Shown piece by piece: positions 24,781 through 33,785 of a stretch of DNA of 64,000 bases. Source of the stretch: Streptomyces sp. NBC_01314. GTDB taxonomy: Bacteria > Actinomycetota > Actinomycetes > Streptomycetales > Streptomycetaceae. The stretch is from NCBI RefSeq assembly GCF_041435215.1, contig NZ_CP108394.1, positions 5,394,001 to 5,458,000 on the forward strand, read 5' to 3'. Position 1 is the first letter of the stretch. Each line of letters begins with the position of its first letter. The position numbers were made by a program, and so were the translations under genes. The notes below the pieces were generated by a model, which searched no databases, had not been told where the DNA came from, and was given only the letters and a program-made list of their open reading frames with translations.

Positions 24781-24864
24781 GAACCAGGTGGCCGGGCGCG
24801 GGAGAACCGGTTTCCTGTGCGGGCGGACCAGCGGGTTCACCGCGCTTATCGACGCGACCGCTCC

Positions 24865-24870
24865 TAGGCT
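24865..24870 (+). promoter_or_regulatory. -10 box of a probable leaderless transcript
   Basis: TAGGCT lies 6 nt before the ATG of the 116-aa hypothetical gene. Confidence 0.45.
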
Positions 24871-24876
24871 CCACCT

Positions 24877-25227
24877 ATGGAGCAATCCGAGATCATGCAG
24901 CGAGTCGTCGGCATCCTCACCGAAGCGATCGAGATACGGCGGCAGGTTCGTGAGAACCCGGACGTCGAAGTGGCGTTGACGGGGGCTGTCTCCGCGCTGC
25001 TCGCGGAGACCCTGCCCCAGATCAGTCTGCCCGCCGACACGAGCGCCCGGGAAGCCACGGGCATCATCGCGGATGCCCTGGGACCGGCGATCGTGGCCCT
25101 GGCCAACTGCTTCTCCTACGCGTTCGTCCACCTTGCCGAGGTGCACGACGAGGGGCGGACCGACACGACGACGACCGACGTCCTGCGGTCCCTCTCCCTG
25201 CAGTTCGCTCAGCGGGACGGGACGTAG
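24877..25227 (+). CDS. Hypothetical protein, 116 aa
   Basis: A predominantly helical soluble protein: MEQSEIMQRVVGILTEAIEI, then VALTGAVSALLAETLPQISLP and ATGIIADALGPAIVALANCFSYAFVHLAEVHDEG. Composition is fully coding-like. No family recognised. It is followed by a strong hairpin and lies between the Rieske gene and the convergent AhpD-like gene. Confidence 0.72.
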   Translation: MEQSEIMQRVVGILTEAIEIRRQVRENPDVEVALTGAVSALLAETLPQISLPADTSAREATGIIADALGPAIVALANCFSYAFVHLAEVHDEGRTDTTTTDVLRSLSLQFAQRDGT

Positions 25228-25240
25228 GGAGACACGAGAG

Positions 25241-25269
25241 ACCCCCGGGCCCTTCCACGGCCCGGGGGT
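25241..25269. terminator. Bidirectional hairpin terminator
   Basis: Arms ACCCCCGGGCC and GGCCCGGGGGT with a 7-nt loop between two convergent genes. Confidence 0.8.
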
Positions 25270-25307
25270 TCGTCGTCGAGGTTCCGCTCAGCCGGACGTT
25301 GACCGGG

Positions 25308-25781
25308 TCAGCCGAACATGCCGACCTGGTAGTCGCCCGCCGGCTGCTGCAGCATGACGTTCAGCCGGTTGAAGGTGTTGATGAGGGCGATGAGTGCCAC
25401 CAGGCCGAGGAGCTGGTCCTCGTCGTAGTGCTTGGCCGCGTTCTCCCAGACCTCGTCGGGGACACCGCCGGCCGCGTCGGCGATCCGGGTGCCCTGCTCG
25501 GCCAGCTCCAGCGCGGCACGCTCGGCCTCGGTGAAGACCTTGGCCTCCCGCCAGGTGGCGACCAGGTGGAGCCGCTGGGCCGTCTCCCCGGCGTGCGCGG
25601 CCTCCTTGGTGTGCATGTCGAGGCAGTACCCGCAGCCGTTGATCTGGCTGGCGCGAATCCGCACCAACTCCTGGGTGGTGACCGACAGTCCCGTCTCATC
25701 GACTGCCTTACTGGCTCCGACGAGGTGCTTGACGAGCTTCCCGGCGACCGGGCTGGCGAGGAGGTTCAGACGCGCTTCCAT
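25308..25781 (-). CDS. AhpD-like carboxymuconolactone decarboxylase family protein
   Basis: A 157-aa protein with the AhpD core motif: RASQINGCGYCLDMHTKEA gives the CxxC...H redox site. Residues LALAEQGTRIADAAGGVPDEVWENAAKHYDEDQLLGLVALIALINTFNRLNV continue the family helices. Members act as alkylhydroperoxidases or related thiol-dependent reductases. ATG 25781 follows AAGGAG with a 6-nt spacer; the frame to 25850 is therefore not used. Confidence 0.9.
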   Translation of the reverse strand: MEARLNLLASPVAGKLVKHLVGASKAVDETGLSVTTQELVRIRASQINGCGYCLDMHTKEAAHAGETAQRLHLVATWREAKVFTEAERAALELAEQGTRIADAAGGVPDEVWENAAKHYDEDQLLGLVALIALINTFNRLNVMLQQPAGDYQVGMFG

Positions 25782-25940
25782 GACGGGCTCCTTCTGCTGT
25801 CGTATGCGGTGACAACACAGGGACGGACGCCGCCGGGTCGGATGTGACACGCACGAATGTGACCCCGGTCACTCACGCCAGGTGTCGATGGGCAGCTGAC
25901 GCGGAGGTGGGCCGATGACATGGAGATGGACAGCGGAAAG

Positions 25941-25972
25941 GCCGGGCCCGGCTCCGGAGAGCCGGGCCCGGC
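25941..25972. terminator. Hairpin terminator after the secreted-protein gene
   Basis: Arms GCCGGGCCCGGCTC and GAGCCGGGCCCGGC with a 4-nt loop, 32 bp past the minus-strand stop at 26005. Confidence 0.75.
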
Positions 25973-26004
25973 CCGGTGGTGGGTGGTGCGGTGAGTGGTC
26001 GGTC

Positions 26005-26619
26005 TCAGTAGAGGGCGATCCTCGGGTGGACCGTGCCCTGGGCCGCCGGGTCGGTGACGGTGACGCGGTAGACCTCGGTGAGGGTGTCGCCGGCCGGCAG
26101 CGTGCGACGCGCGGTGGTCAGGTCGGTGAAGAGGGTGCCGGTCTGGCTGCCGAGGCCGACGGCCTTCCAGCAGCCGCCGGCGGTACGGCGCTCGACCTTG
26201 ACGTCCGACGGGTCGAGGAACGGGCCGGCGTCCGGCGACTCCACCAGGAGCTGCGGGGCGACGGTCCGGTCCGCCGCCGAGTCGTTGCGGTAGGTGAGGG
26301 TGACCTTGTGGCTCTCGCCGTCCGCGGCGAGCGGGCCGGTGGCGAGGTCGACGAAGTCGACGGGTATGGCGGACGCCTGCGACGCCGTGGACACGGTGGT
26401 GGCGGCCTGCGGCGTGGCCGCCGCGGCGGGTCTCGCTCTGGCGGGACCCGCCGCGGCGGGTCCCGCCAGAGCGAGACCGGCGGCTGCCACGGCCACGGCG
26501 AGGAAGGCGACCCTCAGACCGCTCGGACGGCTCCGCCGGTTCGCAGGGTTCGGAAGGTTCGGGAGGTTCGGGAGGTTCGGGAGGTTCGGGAGGTTCGGAC
26601 GGCTGTACTTGGATGACAC
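26005..26619 (-). CDS. Secreted protein with LPN repeats, unknown function
   Basis: A 204-aa exported protein. The N-terminus is (PNL)n-rich (RPNLPNLPNLPNLPNLPNP), encoded by 9-bp tandem repeats, followed by a basic segment and hydrophobic core GLRVAFLAVAVAAAGLALAGPAAAGPA. The mature part has an immunoglobulin-like beta pattern (VDFVDLATGPLAADGESHKVTLTYRNDSAADRTVAPQLLVES and LPAGDTLTEVYRVTVTDPAAQGTVHPRI). Similar Streptomyces proteins are called signal-peptide-containing. GTG start follows AAGGAT with an 8-nt spacer. The signal-peptide coding region contains a perfect 50-bp palindrome. Divergent from the peptidase gene. Confidence 0.78.
   Translation of the reverse strand: MSSKYSRPNLPNLPNLPNLPNLPNPANRRSRPSGLRVAFLAVAVAAAGLALAGPAAAGPARARPAAAATPQAATTVSTASQASAIPVDFVDLATGPLAADGESHKVTLTYRNDSAADRTVAPQLLVESPDAGPFLDPSDVKVERRTAGGCWKAVGLGSQTGTLFTDLTTARRTLPAGDTLTEVYRVTVTDPAAQGTVHPRIALY
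26429..26478. repeat. Perfect 50-bp palindrome inside a signal-peptide coding region
   Basis: Each 25-bp arm is the exact complement of the other; the left arm begins GGTCTCGCTCTGGCGGGACC and the centre is CCGCGG (26451-26456). It encodes part of the hydrophobic and Ala-rich signal peptide. In mRNA it could form a 25-bp stem. Confidence 0.9.
26547..26599. repeat. 9-bp tandem repeats encoding LPN units
   Basis: About six copies of GAGGTTCGG-like 9-mers on the plus strand, coding for the LPN repeats of the minus-strand protein. Confidence 0.8.
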
Positions 26620-26720
26620 GTGCGCGGATCCTTCGTGTTCGTGGGGGGCCGGCCGGGCCCATCACTGGACACCGGGCCAGGGGCGTTCCCAAGATTACGA
26701 AGGGACACCCGAAGACGGTA

Positions 26721-26736
26721 ACTACCGCCGGGTAGT
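26721..26736. promoter_or_regulatory. Inverted repeat in a divergent promoter region
   Basis: ACTACC-GCCG-GGTAGT lies about 100 bp upstream of the minus-strand start and 134 bp before the peptidase gene; it may be an operator. Confidence 0.4.
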
Positions 26737-26869
26737 GGAGAGATACTGTGGAATGTCGGCCACAGGGGCACCCGTCTGGCCAATTTCCCCTCTCTTGAGC
26801 TAAACATGCTGCGGACCCACCTCGACCAGTGGGATCCAGGGGACTCAACAGCCCAGGGGGGCAACACTC

Positions 26870-28528
26870 ATGACGACCCATCAGCACGCGCCGAGACGCT
26901 TCTCGCGTCTCAGACTCGTCGGGGCCGCGCTGACCGCGCTGGTCCTCGCCGCGACGGGGACGGCGACCCAGGCGATGGCCGCGCAGAGCACGACGCAGAA
27001 GGCCCAGTCGTCGAAGACGCCGCCGCCGCCCGTGCCGACCCTCACCTGGTCCGACTGCCAGGGCGGCTTCGAGTGCGCGAACGCCGACGTGCCGCTGGAC
27101 TACCGGGCGCCTCAGGGCACCAAGATCACCCTCGCGGTGGTCCGCAAGAAGGCCGTCGACCAGACGAAGCGCAAGGGCACGCTCTTCATGCAGCCCGGCG
27201 GGCCGGGCAACTCCGGGGTGGACTACGTCCGCAACAACTACGCGGGCCTCCCGGCCGCGCTGCGCGACTCCTTCGACGTCTTCGGCTACGACGTCCGTGG
27301 CGTCGGCCGCAGTTCGGCGCTCACCTGCTTCGACGACGCCCGCTACACCAAGGCCGTCACCGACGCCAAGGGCGTCCCGGGCCCGGACGCCTTCGGTCCG
27401 GCGCTGAGCGAGGCCGCCGAGTTCGACCAGGCCTGCCAGACCAACGCGGGCTCGCTGCTGCCGTACGTCGGCACGGAGTACGTCGCCCGTGACATCGACC
27501 TGCTGCGCCAGGCCCTCGGCGAGGAGCAACTGACGTACTACGGCCGGTCGTTCGGCTCGTACATCGGTACCGTCTACGCCGCGATGTTCCCGGACCGGGT
27601 GCGGGCGCTGACGCTCGACGGGGCGTACGACCCCGACCACTACGCCAACCGCCCGTACGCGTACGACCGTACGCAGTATCTGGCGCTGGACGGCGCGATG
27701 AGCCGCTTCCTCGACTGGTGCGCCGCCGACCAGCCGATCTGCGGCTTCGGCGACGGGGACCCGCGCGGGGCGTTCGAGCAGCTGAAGAAGGACCTCGACG
27801 CGAACCCCGTGACGACCGCGAGCGGCGGGAAGGCCAACGGCTACACCCTGGTCTACCGGCTGATGTTCAACATCAACGAGGGCAAGGTCATCTGGCCCTC
27901 GCTCGGCGCGGCCCTGCGCAAGGCCCAGCTGCGGGACAACACCTCGTTCCTGCTGCGTCCGCCGTCCCCGGCCAGCTTCGACTTCCTCGGCCCGAACGTG
28001 GTCGTCGAGTGCGTCGACAAGGACTACCCGAAGAGCCTGCGCAAGCTGGAGTGGAACGTCAGGTCCAACGCGGCGGCCGCGCCGCTGCTCGGCCCTGCCA
28101 TGGCGTTCGGTCCGCCGACCTACGACCACCAGCACGCCACCGCGTGCGTCCAGTGGCCCGCCGAGAAGGTCAGCCGCTACGACGGCTCCTTCCGGGCCAG
28201 GGGCTCGGCGCCCATCCTGGTCCTCGGTACCACCGGTGACCCGGACACCCCGTACCGGGACGCCGTCGCGCTGTCCCGGCAGCTCGACAACGCCGCGCTG
28301 GTGACGTTCGACGCGGAGGGCCACACCGCCTTCGGCCGCAGCGCCTGCGCGACGGAAGCGGTCATCGACTACCTCGTCGACCTGACCGTCCCGGCCGCCG
28401 GCACCACCTGCGCGGACGAGACCCAGCCGCCGTCCTCCACCCCGAAGACGGCCCCGCCCGGCACGACGCTCAGCGAACTCCGCAACGGCGTCAACGAGCG
28501 CGTCGACCGCCTCGGCACCGTGAGCTGA
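26870..28528 (+). CDS. Secreted tripeptidyl-aminopeptidase-like alpha/beta hydrolase (TAP family)
   Basis: A 552-aa secreted hydrolase. The signal peptide (LRLVGAALTALVLAATGTATQAMA) is followed by an alpha/beta hydrolase fold: oxyanion region FMQPGGPGNSGVDYVRNN, nucleophile Ser227 in GRSFGSYIG. The C-terminal TAP-like part carries APILVLGTTGDPDTPYRDA (acid) and FDAEGHTAFGRS (histidine). This is the arrangement of Streptomyces Tap/SlpD/SlpE peptidases that remove tripeptides or dipeptides. The substrate is likely peptide, by family. ATG 26870 is used; a bidirectional terminator follows. Confidence 0.88.
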   Translation: MTTHQHAPRRFSRLRLVGAALTALVLAATGTATQAMAAQSTTQKAQSSKTPPPPVPTLTWSDCQGGFECANADVPLDYRAPQGTKITLAVVRKKAVDQTKRKGTLFMQPGGPGNSGVDYVRNNYAGLPAALRDSFDVFGYDVRGVGRSSALTCFDDARYTKAVTDAKGVPGPDAFGPALSEAAEFDQACQTNAGSLLPYVGTEYVARDIDLLRQALGEEQLTYYGRSFGSYIGTVYAAMFPDRVRALTLDGAYDPDHYANRPYAYDRTQYLALDGAMSRFLDWCAADQPICGFGDGDPRGAFEQLKKDLDANPVTTASGGKANGYTLVYRLMFNINEGKVIWPSLGAALRKAQLRDNTSFLLRPPSPASFDFLGPNVVVECVDKDYPKSLRKLEWNVRSNAAAAPLLGPAMAFGPPTYDHQHATACVQWPAEKVSRYDGSFRARGSAPILVLGTTGDPDTPYRDAVALSRQLDNAALVTFDAEGHTAFGRSACATEAVIDYLVDLTVPAAGTTCADETQPPSSTPKTAPPGTTLSELRNGVNERVDRLGTVS

Positions 28529-28548
28529 CGACCCTGCTCCGACGTGAC

Positions 28549-28593
28549 GAACCCCGGGGTGCCCGCCCCTCCACGGCGGGCACCCCGGGGTTC
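28549..28593. terminator. Strong bidirectional terminator
   Basis: A 19-bp perfect stem (GAACCCCGGGGTGCCCGCC with its complement) with a 7-nt loop between convergent genes. Confidence 0.85.
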
Positions 28594-28603
28594 CGCACAT
28601 CCG

Positions 28604-31597
28604 CTACCGGTCCCGGTCCCGCTCCCGGTCCGGATCGGTGCCCGAGGCGGAGCTTGAGGCGATGTCCGAGTCGATGTCCGAGTCGATGTCCAGGTCGCCG
28701 AAGGACAGTGCGTCCAGGTCGCCGTCGAAGTCCTCCGGGACCAGGAGCAGGTGCTCCAGCGGGTCGGTCGGCGGGGCGCGGTGCGGGTCGGGGCCGGTGA
28801 GGGACTGTTCGGTCCAGATGCACTTGCCGGTGGCGGTGTAGCGCGTGCCCCAGCGCTGGGAGAGCGCGGTGATCAGCTGAAGGCCCCGGCCACCCTCGTC
28901 GGTGTCCGTGGCCCGGCGTATGCGGGGCATCGTGAGGCTGCCGTCGAAGACCTCGCAGACCAGTGCGGAGCCGTGCAGCAGGCGCAGACGCACGGGGCCC
29001 TTGGCGTGGCGTACGACGTTGCCGACGAGTTCGCTGGCGAGGAGTTCGGTGGTCGGGGCGAGGTCGTCCAGTTCCCAGGCGGCGAGCTGGTCGCGGACGT
29101 GCCGGCGGGCCTGTCCGGCGGCCTTCGGGTCGTCGAGGAGGGACCAGGAGGCCATCCGTTCGTCGGTCAGGGCGTGCAGGCGGGCGACGAGGAAGGCCGC
29201 GTCGTCCGCCGCCGCGTGTTCGGCGGGGAGCAGGCCGTGCGTGAGGGTGTCGCAGAGGCGTTCCAGGTCGGCGGCGGTGCCGTCCTCGTGGGCGGTGCGC
29301 AGAAGGCGGGCCAGGTCGGCCAGGCCCTCGTCCATGCCGCGTTTCGCCGATTCCACCAGGCCGTCGGTGTAGAGCACGAGCAGGCTGCCCTCGGGCACAC
29401 TCAGCTCCACCGTCTCGAACGGGGGTTCGGCCGCGCCGAGCGGTGGGTCGGCGGTCCACTCCGGGAAGCTCACGGTCCCGTCGGGGCCCACCAGGGCCGG
29501 TGGCGGGTGCCCGGCGCGGGCTATGGAACAGACCTGGGTGGTGGAGTCGTAGAGGGCGTACAGACAGGTGACGTACGAGTCCTCGCCCATGCTGGCGACG
29601 ATGTCGTTGAGGTGGCTCATGATCTCGTCGGGGGGCAGTTCGAGGTCGGCGAGGGTGTGGACGGCCGTGCGGAGGCGGCCCATGGTGGCGGCCTCGGACA
29701 GACCGTGGCCCATGACGTCGCCGACGACGAGGGCGACCTGGCCACTGGAGAGCGGGATGACGTCGTACCAGTCGCCGCCGACGTCCATGCCCTGCCCGGC
29801 CGGGAGGTAGCGGGCGGCGGACTCGCAGGCGGCGAGGGCGGGCAGGTCCTGGGGGAGCAGCGCGCGCTGGAGTTCGCGGGAGCGGGTGTGTTCGAGGTCG
29901 TAGAGCCGGGCCCGTTCCAGGGACTGGGCGAGGAGGGCGCTTATCGCGATGAGGAGGGTGCGTTCCTCGTCGGTGAGACGGCGCGGCCGGTCGAAGGAGA
30001 CGACGCACACGCCGAAAGTGTGGTCGGACGCGGTCAGCGGCAGGAACGCCCAGGCCTGTTTGCCGGCACGGGCGAGCAGGCCGGCGTCCCGGGAGGCGTG
30101 GTCGACGTACTCCTGCGGCGAGGAGATGAAGACCGGGGTGCCGGTGTCGATGGCGTGCCAGACCGGGCCGTAGGGCGTTCGGTGGCGGTGGTTGACGAGG
30201 TCGATGAACTCGTCCGAGTACCCGACGGCGCCGACGTTGTGGAGGCGGCCGTTCTCGACGGCCTGGACGAGGAGGCCGGTGGCGGCGAACGGCGCCAGCA
30301 CCCGCAGGGCGACCGCGTCGACGACGTCCTGCGAGGTGGTCGCCTTGGCGAGCGCGGCGGTCAACTCGGCGATGCGGTCGGCCCGTTCGGAGGCCGCGCG
30401 TTCGGCGTCGCGACGCTCCTCCTCGTGGCGTCGGCTCTCGGTGACGTCGGTGAAGTAGAGGGTGCGGCCGTCGGGGCCCGGGACCAGCCGCAGATGGTAG
30501 ACGCGGTCGTGCTCCGGCATGTGGACGTCGAACCCGGCGGGTCTCTCCTCGGCGGCGGCAGCCCGGCAGCGGCTCTCCAGGCAGGGGGTCCCGCGCACGG
30601 AGGGCAGGTCCCACAGCAGCCGCCCGAACAGTTCCTCCTCGGAGAGCCCGAGGGTGCGTTCCGCCTCCAGGTTGGCGAAGGTGATCCGCCAGTCGTCGTC
30701 GACGGCGAGGAAGCCGTCGCTCATGTGCCGCAGGGCCCGGCTGAGCGCGTCCCGCGCGGACCGCGACTCGTCGCTCTCCCAGCCGACGCCGATCATCCGA
30801 CGGGGGGCGCCGTGCTCGTCGTAGGTCGCCCGGGCGCGGGCCCTCGTCCAGCCCCAGGTGCCGTCGAACCGCCGTACGCGGTACTCCGCCTCGAACACGC
30901 TGTGGTCGCGGATCGCCCGCTCCACCGCGGCCAGGGTGGGCGGGAGGTCGTCGGGGTGGACGACCCGCATCCAGTTCTCGACCTTGCCGGTGAACTCGGC
31001 GGGTGTGGTGCCGTAGAGGTCCAGAGCCGCCTCGTCCCAGATCAGGTCGCCGGTGCGGATGTCCCAGTCCCAGGAGCCGAGGCTGACCTCCTTCAGCGCC
31101 TGCCGCAGCCGTTCGCCACTCGACTCGGTCTGCGCGGGTCCCGACGGCGGGGGCGCCTGCGCCATGCGGTCCTCGGTCCAGTCGACGACCGCCCGCAGGA
31201 AGTCCCATTCCAGGCCGGTGGGTTCTCCCCGGTCGCCGGTGAGGACGGTGAGTGCGCCTATCGTGCGGGCGCAGCCGGAGACGGGTAACGCGGCGAGACC
31301 GGTGCCGGGCCAGGCGATGGACAGGGAGCCCAGCGGCGACCACACTCCGCTGCCCTGGTGCAGGGCGCGGGCCGGGGGCAGCGGGCCCTCCTGGTCGATG
31401 ATCTCCCACGGGCGGGTGAGGGCGGTCGGCAGGCCGGTGACCGACACCAGCCGCAGGGCGGACATGGGGCCCCGCAGATGGATCATGCCCCCGAGAGCGC
31501 CGAGTTCCCCGACCGCGTGCTGGAGCGCCAGCCGGAAGACCTCGCTCTCCGCGACGCCGGGATCCACCGTGCTGAGCAGGGCCAGCCGTGCGTTCAT
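28604..31597 (-). CDS. Multi-sensor SpoIIE-type PP2C phosphatase with HATPase anti-sigma domain
   Basis: A 997-aa signalling protein. In order: a GAF-like N-terminal domain (1-140), PAS with PAC (about 155-285; LGSWDWDIRTGDLIWDEAALDLYGTTPAEFTG), a second PAS (about 285-395; MSDGFLAVDDDWRITFANLEAERTLG), GAF (about 420-570), SpoIIE PP2C phosphatase (about 585-800; GGDWYDVIPLSSGQVALVVGDVMGHG, LVLYTDGLVE) and an RsbW-like HATPase (about 815-930; ELVGNVVRHAKG, GRGLQLI). The last 60 residues are an acidic and Ser-rich tail. Family role: control of an anti-anti-sigma switch. Cytoplasmic. ATG at 31597 lies 7 nt from a -10 box. Confidence 0.9.
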   Translation of the reverse strand: MNARLALLSTVDPGVAESEVFRLALQHAVGELGALGGMIHLRGPMSALRLVSVTGLPTALTRPWEIIDQEGPLPPARALHQGSGVWSPLGSLSIAWPGTGLAALPVSGCARTIGALTVLTGDRGEPTGLEWDFLRAVVDWTEDRMAQAPPPSGPAQTESSGERLRQALKEVSLGSWDWDIRTGDLIWDEAALDLYGTTPAEFTGKVENWMRVVHPDDLPPTLAAVERAIRDHSVFEAEYRVRRFDGTWGWTRARARATYDEHGAPRRMIGVGWESDESRSARDALSRALRHMSDGFLAVDDDWRITFANLEAERTLGLSEEELFGRLLWDLPSVRGTPCLESRCRAAAAEERPAGFDVHMPEHDRVYHLRLVPGPDGRTLYFTDVTESRRHEEERRDAERAASERADRIAELTAALAKATTSQDVVDAVALRVLAPFAATGLLVQAVENGRLHNVGAVGYSDEFIDLVNHRHRTPYGPVWHAIDTGTPVFISSPQEYVDHASRDAGLLARAGKQAWAFLPLTASDHTFGVCVVSFDRPRRLTDEERTLLIAISALLAQSLERARLYDLEHTRSRELQRALLPQDLPALAACESAARYLPAGQGMDVGGDWYDVIPLSSGQVALVVGDVMGHGLSEAATMGRLRTAVHTLADLELPPDEIMSHLNDIVASMGEDSYVTCLYALYDSTTQVCSIARAGHPPPALVGPDGTVSFPEWTADPPLGAAEPPFETVELSVPEGSLLVLYTDGLVESAKRGMDEGLADLARLLRTAHEDGTAADLERLCDTLTHGLLPAEHAAADDAAFLVARLHALTDERMASWSLLDDPKAAGQARRHVRDQLAAWELDDLAPTTELLASELVGNVVRHAKGPVRLRLLHGSALVCEVFDGSLTMPRIRRATDTDEGGRGLQLITALSQRWGTRYTATGKCIWTEQSLTGPDPHRAPPTDPLEHLLLVPEDFDGDLDALSFGDLDIDSDIDSDIASSSASGTDPDRERDRDR

Positions 31598-31604
31598 ACG
31601 ACAG

Positions 31605-31610
31605 ACCCTA
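31605..31610 (-). promoter_or_regulatory. -10 box of a probable leaderless transcript
   Basis: On the minus strand TAGGGT precedes the phosphatase ATG by 7 nt. Confidence 0.5.
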
Positions 31611-31929
31611 ACGTTCTACTCACACGTAAGGCAGTCCGCCACAGTAATTCCACAGTGACTCCCCCACGCCGTCCCCCAGCATGCCCATTTGACCGACCCG
31701 CGCTTCAACGGCACTTGTTCCAGGGTGAGTTGACCGGCCCGTGGTGACTTCCGGGCGGGCATCGCGACTTTGGCGTCCGTGTTCGGCCCTGATCGGCCGA
31801 GGGGAGGCGGGCCGGGCCCGTTGATACATCAATAGGACGGTCGGCGATACACAAATACGACGGTCGGCGTGACCAAGATCTGTCGAGCGTCGTTGGGCCG
31901 CTGCGACACCAGGTTGTCGCAACACCAGG
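31611..31929. other. Divergent intergenic region
   Basis: No gene is seen. The stretch near 31837-31870 holds two copies of GACGGTCGGCG separated by AT-rich ATACACAAATAC, and an AT-rich TTGATACATCAATAG just upstream, likely promoter or operator for the 264-aa protein. Confidence 0.45.
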
Positions 31930-32724
31930 ATGTCCGGCCCGACCTCAGCAGGCGCCATGTTCAAGACGTTGAAGGCATTCAAGACGTCGTTCGGGACGTT
32001 GTTCAGGACGTTCGTCGAGCAGTACACGAAGAACCAGCAGCTCAAACGCGATCTGAAGGCTCAGCGCGGTGAGCAGGAGCGGCGCTGGCGGGAGGAGGAC
32101 CGTGAGATCCTCCAGGCCGCCCTCGCCGCGAACCGGGTCGCCCTCGAACAGCACAACGGCACGCTCCAGCGCGCGGCCGGCGTCTCGTACCTCACCCTGC
32201 GCTGCCACGAGGACACCTGGGCCTTTCTGGCCCGCACGGCGTTCGGCGTCTGGGAGCCCGGCTGGACCCAGAGCACGCGCGACCCGTACGACCGGGTCGG
32301 CCCGACCGCGGCCAGGGCGGCCCACTTCACCGCCGAACCGAACCTGCCGCCGGGCCGCATCACCAAGGCGGACGGCGGCATGCAGGACGTCCAGCTCTCC
32401 GGCCACAACCTCGTTCTCGTCCTCGACGCCCTTCGCGAGGCCACGGCCTCGGACCTCACCGCCACCGGAGCCCGCGCCAGGACCCTCTACGACCGGCTGG
32501 CCTCCTTCACGGCCAAACTCGACCAGGCGGCCCCCACGGGCCGCACCACGGGCATCCTCTGGCGGATCGACGACAGTCTGCACAGCCAGTACGTGAACCG
32601 CCCACCCGGCACCGGCCGCCCCACCACCGCTCCCCTCCTCCACAAGGTCCCCTCCCCCACCCCGACGGCCCGCCGCCGCCACCCGGAGCGCAGCGGCTCT
32701 CCGGCCCCCGTGGCTCAGAAGTAG
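31930..32724 (+). CDS. Hypothetical protein with N-terminal coiled coil
   Basis: A 264-aa protein. An amphipathic basic segment (MFKTLKAFKTSFGTLFRTFVEQ) and a charged helix (KRDLKAQRGEQERRWREEDREIL) suggest a coiled coil or membrane-surface association. The middle contains YLTLRCHEDTWAFLARTAFGVWEPGW and ALREATASDLTATGARARTLYDRL. The C-terminus is Pro/Thr/Arg-rich. ATG 31930 or ATG 31957 could be the start; a weak AGCAGG precedes the latter. No family recognised. Confidence 0.6.
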   Translation: MSGPTSAGAMFKTLKAFKTSFGTLFRTFVEQYTKNQQLKRDLKAQRGEQERRWREEDREILQAALAANRVALEQHNGTLQRAAGVSYLTLRCHEDTWAFLARTAFGVWEPGWTQSTRDPYDRVGPTAARAAHFTAEPNLPPGRITKADGGMQDVQLSGHNLVLVLDALREATASDLTATGARARTLYDRLASFTAKLDQAAPTGRTTGILWRIDDSLHSQYVNRPPGTGRPTTAPLLHKVPSPTPTARRRHPERSGSPAPVAQK

Positions 32725-32845
32725 GCGGCTCGGGGGCTGTCGGGGGCGGGGGGTCTCGCGGCGGCGGCGCAGGCCGGCCGCCGCCGTCGGCCGCGTATGG
32801 GTGGCGGGGACGGTGACGGCATGCACCAGGTGATGGCGGTGGAGG

Positions 32846-33760
32846 TCAGGCGCACTCGGTCGCGGCCGGGCGGTCCTTCTTGCGGAACGTCATCAGCGGG
32901 CTTCCGTCGTTCTTGAGTTCGTCGGCGACGCCGTCGATGTAATTGCCGTAGGAGTAAATGCGGTCGTATCCGCGATCACGCCAGGAAGTGACGTCCACGA
33001 CGTCCTCACGCTTTCCGGTCGGATTCCAGGTGTACGACTCGACCTTGAACACCGGATTCACCCGGACGACGCGCTTGGTGGGGCTCGCCTCGATCCAGGC
33101 GGTTTTCTCGGGGCCGATATCGATCACGTCGTTGTTGGTGACGGCGACGGAGTTCTCGATGGCCCAGGAGTAGCTGTAGGAGGCCTCGGCGGAAACTCCG
33201 AACCAGCTACCGATGGAGGCCTCGACGCTGGTGGAGCCGCCGACGGTGTGGGAATACGACGTGGAGGTGGCGTACTCGCGGGCGAGCTCCAGGCTGTAGC
33301 CGCTGTCGGTGCAGTTGGTGCGGGTCTCGCTGATGGGGCGCCAGGCGGCGCGGTAGGTCCAGCTGGAGGCGACGGGGTACTCGCAGCGGCCCTCGAAACG
33401 CTCCCAGCCGGGCTGGAGCGTCCACTTGCCGTCGTCCTTGTGCCACACGGGGGCCTCGCGCCACGCGGAGTGGTCGCGCAGCTCGCCGGTCGTGACGTTG
33501 ACGTACCAGTCCTGGTAGCCGGTGCCGCCGTCGGTCCCGCAGACCCGGGCCATCATCTCGTCGGTGTCCCAGGTCTCCTGGCCCCGGATGTTCACGGCAC
33601 CGTTCGGGCCGGCCGCGTGCGCGGGCTGCGTCGCGAGAACGCTCGCCATGGCACCGAGCAGAGCCGCACCGACCGCCGCGACCCGCCGCACCCGCAAACG
33701 GGACCGGAGACGGGTCAGGGAAAGGGAACCGGAACGGGGACGAGCTGTGTTTTCCGTCAC
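32846..33760 (-). CDS. Secreted aerolysin-like (ETX/MTX2-type) beta-pore-forming protein candidate
   Basis: A 304-aa exported protein. The signal peptide (LRVRRVAAVGAALLGAMASVLATQPAHA) is followed by a Trp/Tyr/Cys-rich lobe (about 40-155) and a Ser/Thr-rich beta lobe (STSYSHTVGGSTSVEASIGSWFGVSAEASYSYSWA) with alternating polar and small residues, then YTWNPTGKREDVV. Such Ser/Thr-rich amphipathic strands are the usual membrane-insertion segment of aerolysin-type toxins. The assignment is by pattern only. GTG start with a weak ribosome site. The promoter side carries degenerate repeats and lower GC. Confidence 0.6.
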   Translation of the reverse strand: MTENTARPRSGSLSLTRLRSRLRVRRVAAVGAALLGAMASVLATQPAHAAGPNGAVNIRGQETWDTDEMMARVCGTDGGTGYQDWYVNVTTGELRDHSAWREAPVWHKDDGKWTLQPGWERFEGRCEYPVASSWTYRAAWRPISETRTNCTDSGYSLELAREYATSTSYSHTVGGSTSVEASIGSWFGVSAEASYSYSWAIENSVAVTNNDVIDIGPEKTAWIEASPTKRVVRVNPVFKVESYTWNPTGKREDVVDVTSWRDRGYDRIYSYGNYIDGVADELKNDGSPLMTFRKKDRPAATECA

Positions 33761-33785
33761 TGAAGTACTCGCTCTTTTCGGGGAT

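Noticed and set aside
28751..31288. An 845-residue plus-strand frame opposite the phosphatase gene
   Set aside because: It is an antisense shadow without domain motifs; the minus-strand frame carries every recognisable phosphatase signature.
28491..31409. A 972-residue minus-strand frame overlapping the phosphatase gene
   Set aside because: Its composition is Arg/Pro/Gly-rich and out of phase with the PAS/GAF/PP2C motifs seen in the overlapping frame.
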